From assembly GCA_029747015.1 (NCBI GenBank), contig JAKOGI010000436.1, positions 395,001-459,000 of the forward strand: 64,000 bases of DNA. Direction: 5' to 3'. Below are positions 46,776-57,887 of the stretch, piece by piece (the first letter of the stretch is position 1; the number at the start of each line of letters is the position of its first letter). The notes beneath the pieces are model-generated. The model made no database searches and was not told the origin of the DNA. It saw nothing but the letters and a program-made list of their open reading frames with translations. The translations under genes were made by a program, and so were the position numbers. The DNA is from Carnegiea gigantea (Eukaryota > Streptophyta > Magnoliopsida > Caryophyllales > Cactaceae).

Positions 46776-48016
46776 TGTCCATAAGCGGACGGGTATCGTA
46801 GTATAGATTAAAAGATCATCCTTAGGAACCAAAGTAATCTATCAAGTCAATGACCTATTGAAATTGCTAAGTGATCAATTCTTTTCAAAGAGTTGATTTA
46901 AATAAACTAATTAACTATTTGGAAATCAATCAAAGTTAAGCATCTAGGAATTTTCTTCACCAAGTGAAGAGTTGGATCATAGAATTAAGCATGCACTTTT
47001 CATAGATTGAACGATTCAAGGAATTGCAATCGAATTGAATTTAGTTCTTTCTTTCGAAATGAACTAAACTGCCTAAACAAATTCAACTAGCACTTTCTCA
47101 AGTGTCTTTGATTTAGTTTAGGTTGAAGATCTATGAATGCTCCTCTTAACAAGCAATTCTCTTTCTAGTTTCGCTAAACCAAGTTCTATCAAGGCGATCT
47201 AGTAGCGAGTTTCACCTTTCAGTCCTTCACCCTACTACCTAACATAAGCAAGCAAAATTAGCCAAATTCCACTTACAATATTTTAATATCAAGATAGACA
47301 TGAATCATTCCAGTCATGAAAAAAGCATAAGATTTCAAGGATAAAGGATCCAAGTACAATACTATGGCTAACAAATCCCTAGATTAGATAAAACTACTCA
47401 CTCATATTTCTAATTCAACTAAAACAAGAGTTTAAGAACAAATTCAAAGGTAGAGAAGAAAACTTTACAACAATGGTAGCCCTTAAATTGTGTAACAATC
47501 TTCAAGCCTCCAAGAGCAAAGATTCACCCTTCAAATCTCAAAAATTAAACTAAACTAAACTAAATTCTAACTGGGAGATATGTGAGAATAGAAGTGAGAT
47601 GACTTTTTTTTTGGTTGCTGCCCTCCCTTCAAGAGCCTTAGAACACGCCCTTATAAGTAGCAAATAGAGCATCCTCAGCTACACAACGAAGGAAGACAAA
47701 GAGGCTAGGAGTTACAGGCTCACCACAATTCGTGACAACCACCACAATTGGACCGTGGTCTTGGCTGGAACTGAATTCTTCTACTCTTCTCTTGTGCCAT
47801 GGGCATAGGGCTTAGGCTACCTCCATGGCAGGTCAATAAGCACTCAAATAGGGGTCAAATGCTTGGTCAAATGGTCTAAAATCCTGCAAATACCATTAAA
47901 GAACCATACCTAAGCATGAAGCGATAATAGGAGTATAAATTATGACATTAAGCTCAAATATTCTTGGAAAAGTACTACAAAAACATCGTAGAAATGAAGT
48001 ATATTAGCAGTTATAA
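46776..48016 (-). repeat. 5' LTR of element C
   Basis: 1,241 bp, TGTCCATAAGCGG to GCAGTTATAA (terminal CA lost). About 30 bp longer than the 3' copy through small insertions. Flanked on the left by the primer site. Confidence 0.88.
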
Positions 48017-48585
48017 AATTTTATGGATAGCTTGCAGTCGCCCAAATGGAGATTTGACAAATGACATAAAGAACAGGGTCATCTTATATTCGAGGTGTTG
48101 TCATAAGAGTTCAAGTCATGCTCATAAAGTCATATAGTTAGCAACACTAGGAAGCAAAAAAGAAATGAGATTTAAAGCATCACAGGGGGAGATCATCTTT
48201 GGTCGTCAATATCCTCTTAAATGCAATGGTTCAAGAATACTGGCAAAAATGACAAAACAAGAATGAAACTCGGTTATGAGCAAGAAAGACTGTTATTTTT
48301 ACAAAAGATAATCGCAAACGTAAGTCAAGTGGACATAATTAGTGAAAGCAAGAGAGGCACACTTCACCTTAATGATAAGGATTCAACATAAAAGTTAATG
48401 TCATAAGGTAATGCTATGATGAAAAGATACGTAATGAAGCATTGTTACAGCGTTTGATGATTTCTTTACGGCGAAGGGGGTTAATAAGATCCAAAAATGA
48501 ATTTAGGTTAGGTTGCATTATTGCATAATAGGATGTAGCTAGCTCTAGTTTGCAAAGGTATTAAAGATCCCCAACAAGGACTTAC
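48017..48585. other. Unassigned DNA between C and D
   Basis: About 570 bp, AT-rich, no motif. With C and D removed it is contiguous with 34179-36262 on the left and 60885 onward on the right. Confidence 0.45.
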
Positions 48586-50605
48586 AGTTATGTAACACCG
48601 TAAATGCAACATGTTTCACTATTTGCATTCTCCTTAATAAAACCGTGAATTAGGACTAATAAATCTGATGATAGAGGTGATAAACCCAATGATCGGAGCG
48701 TTACCACCGTCCCAAAAAGGATAAGGCTTAAAGCAAATACCCTAGAGAGGATATATTTGAGCACAAATCAAACTCATATATATTTAACATCATAACTAAT
48801 ATGAGGTTTATACTTCACAACTAAGCAATTACCATAAAGCTTACATCTCCATCAACTGAAGATCTCAAGCTCTAAACCATACATGTACAACATTACTGTT
48901 GATTCATCCAGATCCCTAGCTCAACTTATTTCTCCATTTGGTTTGCTATCATGAAGGCGTTTCACTGGTCATTTACTTAAAACAAAACATGAAAAATATT
49001 TCAAACTGTTAGCCGAAGCTCAGTACATGCACTCCTGTATGGTGAAACGATCATTGCATAAATAGGTTGGGCCTGCTTTGTAATTCATTTTAAGTTAAAG
49101 TAGTGGCTAAGATAAATGTAAAACTGCATTGCTAATTATTATCTAGTAGTGAGCCCCTTCTAATTGTTACGATTTATGTACAGGTGTACACCTGCCAAGC
49201 CGATCAAGGATCTGGCCTGAAGTCGCGCGGGTAACTGGAGGGTGAATACCCTATAGATGATAATTGACGGAGTCACTAATTAAATGATAAATCAATGTAT
49301 AAACTGATTCATTAATGTACTTACTAAAGTGTGATAACTTCAATAAATACACTCTGATTTCTAAAGATACAGACAATGAACGTACCTGGGAGTCTTTAAA
49401 AATGCAATCTCACTTCATAATACTTATGCACAATGGGAAATGATAGACTAGGCCCTGATGCTATTTAAAAAATGTAATTATAGGTATATGTAATTAGTAA
49501 ACAACACTGACTTTTGTAATTGTAACTGTAATAGAAATTCATTAAAAGGCATCCATAACTCAAATGATTCTATAGAAGATAAGTTACACCAAAATAATTT
49601 GAAAGCCAAATGAATTAGGGTAGTTTAGCTCAAAGTGAATAATGTGGAATAAAATTGATCAAGGTAGAGTAATTGGGATCATAAAAGAAAGACTTTGATG
49701 GTCATAATTGAATGTAGATTTTTGTTCTGACATTTTGAGATGGATAATCAAGGTTTAAGGGAAATTAGAGTGGTGGTAGGTTCAAAATAACTTTAAACAC
49801 ACCAGTTTGGACCAATAAATACTGATTTTAAGTATCAATCTCCCCACTTCTCTAATTTCTTTGCACATGCCATACAACTTAGCTTTCCAAATCAAATAAG
49901 CTTCTAAGTACAATCAAAGTTGTTGCCGATTTAAGGTCCACCGTAGAAAATTCATAACTTTCACCCTTGATCTCAAATGGAGACCTAAAATCCAATATGA
50001 AAAGCTTAAGAAGTTCCTCAAAACTTTCATTCATAGTAAAAAATATAATTCCCTCAATACGGTTCCTAAAATTAGGATAGAACACAACTGTGCACAGCTT
50101 CAGTCTATCCTGCGCAGTCTTAGTAAAACGGCTATAATTTTTTCCACAAATCTTGGATTAAGGCGATTCAAAAGGAATTTGAAAGTTAGCTCATTGATCT
50201 ATCTACGCACCACAAATCATAATTTTTGGATGGGCCAATCATCACCAGTTTATTGGCAAATTGACCCATGTTTTCTGCCAATTCATAGCCATAATGCCTT
50301 TGCTTTCTCATTTCTTTCACATAAATTCCCATCTAAAATCATTCCTGAAAATAATGTAATAAACCTTGGATCCTTCCCATCACCGTACAAAGTCATAATG
50401 TATGGAATTTCACTCCAAAATCATCTTCATCAAATTTTTAATCCTTCTCTTTCTCAAATCGCTTAAAACACATCCATAATCTTACTTATTTTTGAGCAAA
50501 ATGACCTCATCTAATCAATTGGGGAAAATCCCATAATTCATCATTTATGAAAAAATCATACCAAGTCATTTCCCAAGTTAAACGACACATTCAATGTTCA
50601 TCTTC

Positions 50606-51958
50606 TGTTGTGTTAAAAATGTACCGCAAGTGCACGGTGCCGGTTGTAGCCAGCAAAGGCAAGTACGGGTCGTATCCGCAGGGAACTTGGTTTCAATCAC
50701 CGAATCAACCTTTAACACTTAATCTAGGCTTAAGTCTAATGGAGTGAGCTTAACTGATTCTATTTCTATTGGGTCTAAATCAATTATGAAGAGAATCCTA
50801 GATTGGGGTTCACCACACTATGATGTTCCTTAAAAAGTAAACTAGGTTATGTGAATCTGCCCGCAAGATAATTGAAATGGGATGATTACCAATTAAAAGC
50901 ATCTACGCCTTCTTTCAAAGGTTATTAGACTGGTCAGGTTACTCTAGTTATCTATTTTCATGAAACTAGAATCTCAAGACCACAAGATCATGTAATTTTA
51001 ATTCCCGATTAAAACCCCAACTACTTTCATGTCAAGTAATTCAACCGCTCACAAAGCTACTCTAAGTAAAGGACCTAACTTTCGTAAGTCTCCTAAACCC
51101 TAATTAAGAATGTGAATTTAACCCTCTCAGGCAATTCATCGAACACCTGGCATGCTAAGTGAGAAATCAATTATACTTTAGGCATAAATTCACAAAAACC
51201 TAGAAATGACAATCGAAATCACATCATAAGGGCTACACCCAATCCAAGATTAAGAAACTTAGCCGCTAAACATTGTTCTAATCAAAATCACAACTTCAAT
51301 CAATAACAATAACATGCCAAGGAGTGCGAAACCTGAATTAAAACATAAGAGAAAGGGTAGAAAGGTGTATTGTGTATAATTTGCTGCAATAATCTACCGA
51401 AAGCGTAGACGAAATCCAATCCAAAGCTTTGAGTTCTATAACAACAAAAAGTAAACCTAAGAACCCTAGAAGTCGCCTATCTCAAGAGAGGAAGAAAAAT
51501 AGAAGAATAATCCCCACCAACTGTCCTTTGCGAAACTGATTAAATCGCGACAAAATAAGTGACGCAAGGTCGTGTTGCATACGCACGGGCAACCGTGCGT
51601 GTCTCAGCTTACGCACGGTTCAGGCGCGCGGTCGTGCTTCAACAGTGCGCAGCTCCTGGCTTAGAGGCACGGTCGTGCGTACCCTGCAACAGACCGTGCG
51701 TCTCCAGATGATTCTCCCGGGCTTCATCGACGCTTCATTCATGTCAGAAATCGATCCCAGGGTGTCATTCTTGGCAAAACCTGCGGAAAACTCCCACTTT
51801 CTAAACCTTAGACCTGCAGATCAAGAGACAGGACAATTTAGCGCATAATGGGTTAAGAAAGTGTATTCAGCCCCCCTTTTTGCTAAGATTAGTCGAAAGA
51901 TTATAGGAGAAAAGGGGAAGAATTAGAGTCGAAAATGGGTCAAATTTGAGGTTTATCA
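50606..51958 (-). mobile_element. Solo LTR, 1,353 bp, in the 3' LTR of D
   Basis: TGTTGTGTTAAA to GTTTATCA (TG...CA), flanked by TCTTC (50601-50605 and 51959-51963). The 5' LTR of D shows the empty site at about 59841-59860. The left part (GTACCGCAAGTGCACGG... GTATCCGCAGGGAAC) has the layout seen at the same end of the C and E LTRs (AAGTGCACAGGTATC... TCCTCAGGGACC), so I place it in the Tat/Athila-like group in minus orientation. No internal region: LTR-LTR recombination removed it. Confidence 0.88.
51540..51712. repeat. GC-rich cluster of CACGG/CCGTG motifs in the solo LTR
   Basis: CpG-rich stretch with repeated CGCACGG and CCGTGCG words, several inverted (for example ACGCACGGGCAACCGTGCGT). 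Includes GGCACGGTCGTG at 51666-51677, identical to 16145-16156 in element F. Confidence 0.75.
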
Positions 51959-52990
51959 TCTTCCATCCAAGTATACACAAATAACATGCTTGTTGCCAAG
52001 AATAAATTAAACTATGCATAATCATCAAGACCCTATCTCATGACCAACTTAAATCCACCTTTAATTCATCCAAAACCACACTAACACCATCATAATCATA
52101 TATAAAGCTAAAGATTACCAAATCAACTACAAAATAATCCATAGCCATAATTTTAACTTAAGCTTGCATGAACATGATCAACCTCAAATTTTACTTGCTT
52201 TCCAACTTAACCAATGATCAAAACACCAAAATAACTCTTATTTCTATGAAAACAACATGATCAACCATCAAAACAACAAAAACAAGAATCCAAAACCAAA
52301 ATACAAATCAAAATCAACAAGATTGAGTTAAGGTTTTACTCACCTTGATGCTTGAGAAAGGAGATATAAGTGAGGTTGGATGTTGTAGGAGTGTGGGTGG
52401 TGGCTAGGGGGTTGTTGCTGGCTGAGGTGGTAGGGCTTGTGGCCAACTAGTGGCTGGGCTATAGCACAATAGAGCAGCAGTTGTGGGGGAGGGGGAAATA
52501 AGTGGAGGAGAGTTTAGAGGACTAGCCTTTGCTTGGTGAAAGAAAGGAAAAAAAAAGAATTGGATGCTTATCTTATCCTAAAAAATGGTTGGTATTTAAG
52601 TAATAAAAAGGGTTTTTATGCTAATTAAATTTAGATACACATAATTACAATTAGACAAGTCAATTGCATAAGCTTTTGGGTTTCAGTTTGGGCCAAAATA
52701 AATTGGGCTCGGTAATAAAACGCTCCGTAACGAAAATTGTTTTTGCGTAAACCAAATTTAGATTTTTGTGATGTTACGAAAAATAATTGAATCATTTAGA
52801 TCATAATTATCAAGGCCTACTATCAATTTTTTCGAAATTTTTAGTTAATAAAAACCCAAATTACAAAGTGAGGGCCCAAATGAAAATTTTTTTTCCAATC
52901 GAAATGATTAAAAGCGATGGTTAAATGCAATGAAATTAATAACATTACTTAATTAATTAAATAGACATGATTTAAGGTCGGGCTATTATA

Positions 52991-55510
52991 ATCTTCCCTC
53001 CTTAAAGAGTTTCGTCCTCGAAACTTATGAACTTTATTGAAACATGTGAAATTACCTCAAATAAATGTGAGTACTTGGTTTTCATTTCATCCTCGGTTTC
53101 CCCAAGTGGGTTATGAGGAGGTATGATTTGCGCAGTGTACTTTGATTAAAGGTATCTGCTTAATGCGTAGCTGTTGAATCCTACGAGCTAGTATTTGGAC
53201 TTGGTGCTCTTCAAACATTAGACCCTTATTGACTGCAATGGGTTTAGTTAAGAGAGCGTGGTCAGGATCTGAAATGTACTGCTTATATTGTAAGGCAAGG
53301 AGCACGTTATGCACGTATTTGAGTTATATAAGCAGATCTAGTTAACAAGCTATGAGACTCAATCTTTCAATAAACTTGTATGGTCCAATTGATCTTGCCC
53401 TCAATTTAGCTCGCAATTCAACCTTCTTATACCCTTAGTTGGCGAAACTTTCTGAAAAATTTTATCATCTACTTGAAATTCCAAGAATCTCCTTCTTTTA
53501 TTAGCATAGTTTTCTGTCTGTTTTAGTAGTCTGTTTTCAAGAGTCTTCTGATGTATGTCATCTCATTGAATATTAAAGAAGATCTTTATGACCCAAAAGA
53601 TGATTTTGTCATCAATATCTGTGTCATTTTACCGTGATGTTTCATGTAAATATCTCTGCTAGCATTTTCACAACATCGATCATTGGGAGTTCTATGCTTT
53701 CTTTAAATGCAAATGTTGGTCCTAGATTACAAATTACCATAGGCTCAAACTTAAAAGAGTTAGATCCATTGATAGTTTCGAATGCTTGACCATGTGACAC
53801 TAATTGAACACTCGAGTTCTCAAGTCCTCACAAGAGGTTCAACTGAGCAATCATTACCGTGTTCAGGGTATGTTGTGCCCTCCTTGTCAGGGCATCTGCC
53901 ACAGCATTTGCCTTTCCTGGGTGATACTGGATCTGCATATCGTAATCTTTAAGCAATTTTAGTCAACGGCTTTGCCTCAGATTGAGCTTCTTTTAAGTGA
54001 AAATATACTTCAAGCTTTGATGATCAGTATAGATCTCATGAGGTGCTCCATGTAAGTAACATTTTCAAATTTTCTGTACAAAAACCACAACCGCTAGTCC
54101 TGGGTCGTAGGTAGGGTGATTTCTCTCATAAAGCTTGAATTGTCGGGAGCTATAAGCTAGCACTTATCTTCTTGCTAACTTTGTAGCTTCCTTCAATACA
54201 TTAGTCAGGGAAGATGATCTTTGGCATATCTTTCCTGAAACTTGATAATACCTAACTAAACCCAAAAAGTTTCTAGTCTCAGTAACATTGGTGAGCCTTG
54301 GGCACTTTATAACTACTTTCACCTTCCGCAAGTCAACCTTAATCCTTTCCTTTGAAACCATATGTCCCAAAATACCACTTCTTCTAACCAGAACTCACGC
54401 TTCTTGCATTTGCTATGTAATTGATGTTCCCTCAAAGTCTGTAACACCATTCTCAAATGGATAATGTGTTCATCTCTGTCTTTAGAGTAAATAAAGATAT
54501 TATCTATAAATACCACCAAAATTTGTTCAAATAGGGTTTGAAAACTCTATTCATAAAGTGAAGTTAAAGTGACCAAATTTGGTCCTGGTTGAGAATGTCT
54601 TCAAGTATAATTCTAAGTTGATGATATCCTGATCTCAAATAAATCTTGGAAAATACTCCTGCTCTTTACAGTCGATGAAAGGAACCGTCTATTTAGAGCA
54701 ATGGATATTTGTTCTTGATGGTAATTGTGTTCTGCTCTTTGTAATCGACACATAACCTTAAGGTTCCATGCTTCTTCTTTACAAATAGAACTGGGGCACC
54801 CCATGGTGACACACTTAGTCTGATAAATTCCTTCTGTAATAGCTTATCTAATTGAATCTTCAGTTTTCTAAGCTCTGTTGGGGCTATTCGATATGGGGCT
54901 TTAGAGATAGGTGGGGCGCCAGGGATTAGTTCAATCTTAAAATCAATTTTTCTTTGCGGGGCAGTCCCAGTAACTCTTTAGGAAAATAACTCTAAATTTA
55001 CAAACTATAGGGATATCTTCTACTTCTTCTTCCTAGAGCTGAGTGTCAATAGCATAACACCAATACCCAATATATCCTTAACATAAGAGCTCACTTACTT
55101 TCATAGCAGAATTTGGAGGATAAGGTATTTTCTCTCTTTGCCTCTAAAACATATTTCTCTCCCTCATTCATCCCTTGAAATAGCCTTAAGAAATTCACAA
55201 TTTATCTTAACCCCATAAGTACACAACCAGTTCATTTTCAGAATGATATCAAAGCCCGATGAGTCAAATTGAATTAAAACTCTAGGGAATCCTATCCCAA
55301 AAATAGTAATTGGAACGAGTTTATAAGAGATAGGACACTAAACTCTAAAGTCAATGGGTAACTTGATTCTATAATTGGTTTCTATCTTCTTATTTTGAAG
55401 ATTCAATTGCATGGCATATCAAGTGTATGTAAATGAATGAGTGACAACTGAATCAACCAATACACAAAATGCCTTTGAAATTAAAAATAGAGTTCTAGTA
55501 ACTACTGTAC
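52991..55510 (-). pseudogene. Element D pol remnant without integrase core
   Basis: Reading leftwards: protease start TVVTRTLFLISKAF with active site VDSVVTHSF (55419-55700; Gly replaced by Val as in B); RT with VVFIDNIFIYSKDRDEH (54319-54519; second Asp is Asn) and VRYYQVSGKICQ (54164-54370); RNase H near 53920-54180; then the linker before integrase (53700-53900) followed almost at once, after about 150 unrelated bases, by the integrase C-terminus and chromodomain-like segment HVQILARRIQQLRIKQIPL (53111-53314). The zinc finger and DDE core, about 700 bp in B, are missing. Many stops. Confidence 0.88.
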
Positions 55511-56620
55511 CAAAGGTGGAAGCTTCTTTCTTGCTAAACGCATAAGCCTTTCCTACAGTTGCGGGCCTTGAAGGTGGAAGCCCGTGTCTACAGCCTTCAA
55601 TCTCAAGGGGCAAGCAGCAATGAGGTGCTCTGGCTATCACACCATAGGCATTTGTTGGTTCCCACTTGACACTTAGGAGTGGTGTAGTTAGTTCTTCCAC
55701 ATTTCCTACAGGGCTCTGCTAAGCCTGCAGGATGACTCTTGGGAAGAGCAGGAGTAGATTTCTTCTGGTTTACACTCCCGCTCGGAGCTTCCTATTCAGC
55801 CCACTTCCTCTTCCGATTAATCTAGTTCAATGCCCTCAACCCAGTCTTCACCCATTCTATTTCAGCTGCTCGCTCATATAACTCTTGATAGATAAGGATT
55901 GGTTAACTAGCTAGCTGATTGTAAATATAGAAAGCTAATCCCCCTTCAAATCTCCTCATCTTCTGTCTTTCAGATGACACAAACTCCTGAACAAACTTAG
56001 ATAGTTCTTTAAATTTGCTAGCATACTGCATCACAGTCATACTACCACTCATCTGAAGTTCCATAAATTCTTTCTCTTTCTGCCGTTGAACCATAACTAG
56101 GTGGAATTTGGCTCTTAGTTATTCTACAAATCTATTCTAAGTGACGTCAAGCCCTGAGAGCCTGTCCTTAACAACGTTCCACCAAATATCAACTTCGACA
56201 GTTAAGTAAAACATCCTAATGTTCATTTTTTTTTTTTTAAATCCTCTGGAACCTCCACTGTTGTGAAAATCTTTTCTATCCCTCTAATCCATGCTTCTAG
56301 CTCCACTGGGTCATACTTTCATCATATACTTTAGGGTTGCATTGCCCATCCTATCTGATAATTTATTGACTTTATGAGAGATTTCGGAAGGTGCTGAGGC
56401 TATTCATTTCATAAGCTCAGACACCAAAGTCTGTTAATAGTTAGAGTTCCTATATTACTAACCAACTCAGGAGGAATTGAGGGCGTTTCACTAAGGGTTA
56501 TTGGCATATTACACAAAACTTGGTCACTTTTCCCTGACCATGATCTGAATTTTCTTCTATGTGGGTTTCTGCATTATTTTACACATACTCTTATATTCTG
56601 ACTATCCAGTTAGTTGAGTA
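55511..56620 (-). pseudogene. Element D gag remnant
   Basis: The best stretch is 55903-56094 on the minus strand: QKEKEFMELQMSGSMTVMQY, ASKFKELSKF and ERQKMRRFEGGL, the standard chromovirus gag pattern. The zinc-knuckle region (55600-55750) is recognisable only in fragments. The gag start cannot be placed; homology to B puts it near 56620. Confidence 0.8.
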
Positions 56621-56999
56621 ATTCAGTGAACCAACTACAACCAACATATAAGATACACTTACACAACAGATGTAACTAGCATAGCCTAAGTATTATTAAA
56701 ACATAACACAAAGCTTCATTACATCATTGCCATAATTACTCGCGTACATACATATACATGGTTCCACAAAGAATATCACATCCAACTGACCACCCAAGGT
56801 TAACCTTTACACCTACCTTCTAACTAAAACACTAGATAGTCCTAATAGACTAAGTCCGCCACATGCCCAGAAGTAGGTGGGACTAGTCAACACAATTGAA
56901 AAGACCTGTCTAACTATATGCAATGTCATGATCTGTACAAAATTCATCTATCCAACTGGCTATACTATATACCTTTAGGCTTATAAAGTAATCTATTTG
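56621..56999 (-). other. Spacer between the upstream frame and gag of D
   Basis: Equivalent of 26650-27200 in B. AT-rich; no supportable frame. Confidence 0.5.
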
Positions 57000-57693
57000 A
57001 GATGTCAACGTATAATATAAATCAATCTAATGATCCCTAGATGGATCATAATCTATGTTAGACTCATCCCTAGGCTCTCTGCCCGAGTTAAAACTGTGTC
57101 TGAAGCAGCAATCTCTACAATCTCATCTTCATGATTGAGCTTATGCTCTTTCCATTTCTGGTCCTTCTTTGAGTCTTCCATGAGGTTACCATCAGAGCTA
57201 AACTATGGTGTATCAGGGAGATCTATAACAATGTGGATCTCATTTGATCCATCAGATACAGTAATCCTCTCTCTAGGTCCCGACGGCTTTGGGTTGTTAC
57301 GTGGCTGAGGAGTGCTCGGTGCAGGTGGTGATGATGGGGAAGATGTAAAGTGTAATGAAAATATATACTGTAGAGTGTCTATGTTATTCCCTCTCGGCTC
57401 AAACTCCTCCCTTAATAATAGCTCGGTGATAACGTTAGCCCAAGCATCAAGAAATTAAAATTTAAGTTCGTCCCATCCCAAGGCTTGAGTCATGAGAAAG
57501 TTATGATATCAGGTCCTAAACTCGACCCAAGGGCTAGCTATAAATAAGGTCCAATACAGCCTACGTGTATGGGCCATGACACTATGAAACTTAGAAATGG
57601 GGTCTTCATGTGAGCTACCATACTAGCACATAGTAAAGATATGTGAATGGCCACAGAAGTACCTGACATCATATTCACCACATATAGATCCAT
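57000..57693 (-). pseudogene. Upstream reading frame of element D (5' of gag)
   Basis: ATG at 57693 opens MDLYVVNMMSGTSVAIHISL, LLCASMVAHM, then one frameshift, then KFHSVMAHTRRLYWTL, FEFRT-like sequence, a TGA, YHNFLMTQ, a TAA, FLDAWANVITELLLREEFEP and an acidic tail. This aligns with the frame of element B over most of its length, including the TGA directly after the EF-containing segment. The ATG is preceded by CCTTCTTGTTAG. Its family is not recognised. Protein-level similarity despite strong DNA divergence says it once encoded something. Confidence 0.55.
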
Positions 57694-57866
57694 CTAACAA
57701 GAAGGACCATAAGTGAAGAACATGGGAGAGATTAAGAAGCAATTCTACTATCATAAATCTCTAATGCCATAAATCTCTAATGATATATTAATAACCTTCA
57801 CTAACCAACTTTTTCGCCCTCCAATCTCTGCTCTCAATAATCCATATCCCATCAATGAAGATCAAA

Positions 57867-57882
57867 CCTGGCTCTGATACCA
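57867..57882 (-). other. Primer-binding site of element D (initiator tRNA-Met)
   Basis: Minus strand TGGTATCAGAGCCAGG, five bases from the LTR. Matches the plant initiator tRNA-Met complement exactly over its first 12 bases. Confidence 0.95.
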
Positions 57883-57887
57883 AAAAC

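Larger units (their letters stand above)
36263..48016 (-). mobile_element. Element C: Athila-type Ty3/gypsy retrotransposon, decayed
   Basis: LTRs 36263-37473 and 46776-48016 (1.2 kb, strongly similar), a tRNA-Asp-type primer site and a polypurine tract frame about 9.3 kb. On the minus strand the order is gag, protease, RT, RNase H, integrase, then an env-like frame and about 1.7 kb of non-coding sequence before the 3' LTR: the Athila plan. No clean target duplication: AATTC (36256-36260) and AATTT (48017-48021) differ by one base and need shifted ends. All frames are broken. Confidence 0.92.
48591..52990 (-). repeat. 3' LTR of element D (split by a solo LTR)
   Basis: TGTAACACCG to GGCTATTATA. 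Without the solo LTR and one target copy it is 3,042 bp, against 2,992 bp for the 5' LTR. Contains the hairpin block (49239-49252) and 46 bases (49156-49201) missing from the 5' copy. Confidence 0.93.

Noticed and set aside
36256..48021. Target-site duplication for element C
   Set aside because: Candidate pentamers AATTC and AATTT differ by one base and need the LTR ends shifted by two bases; not strong enough to report as a site.
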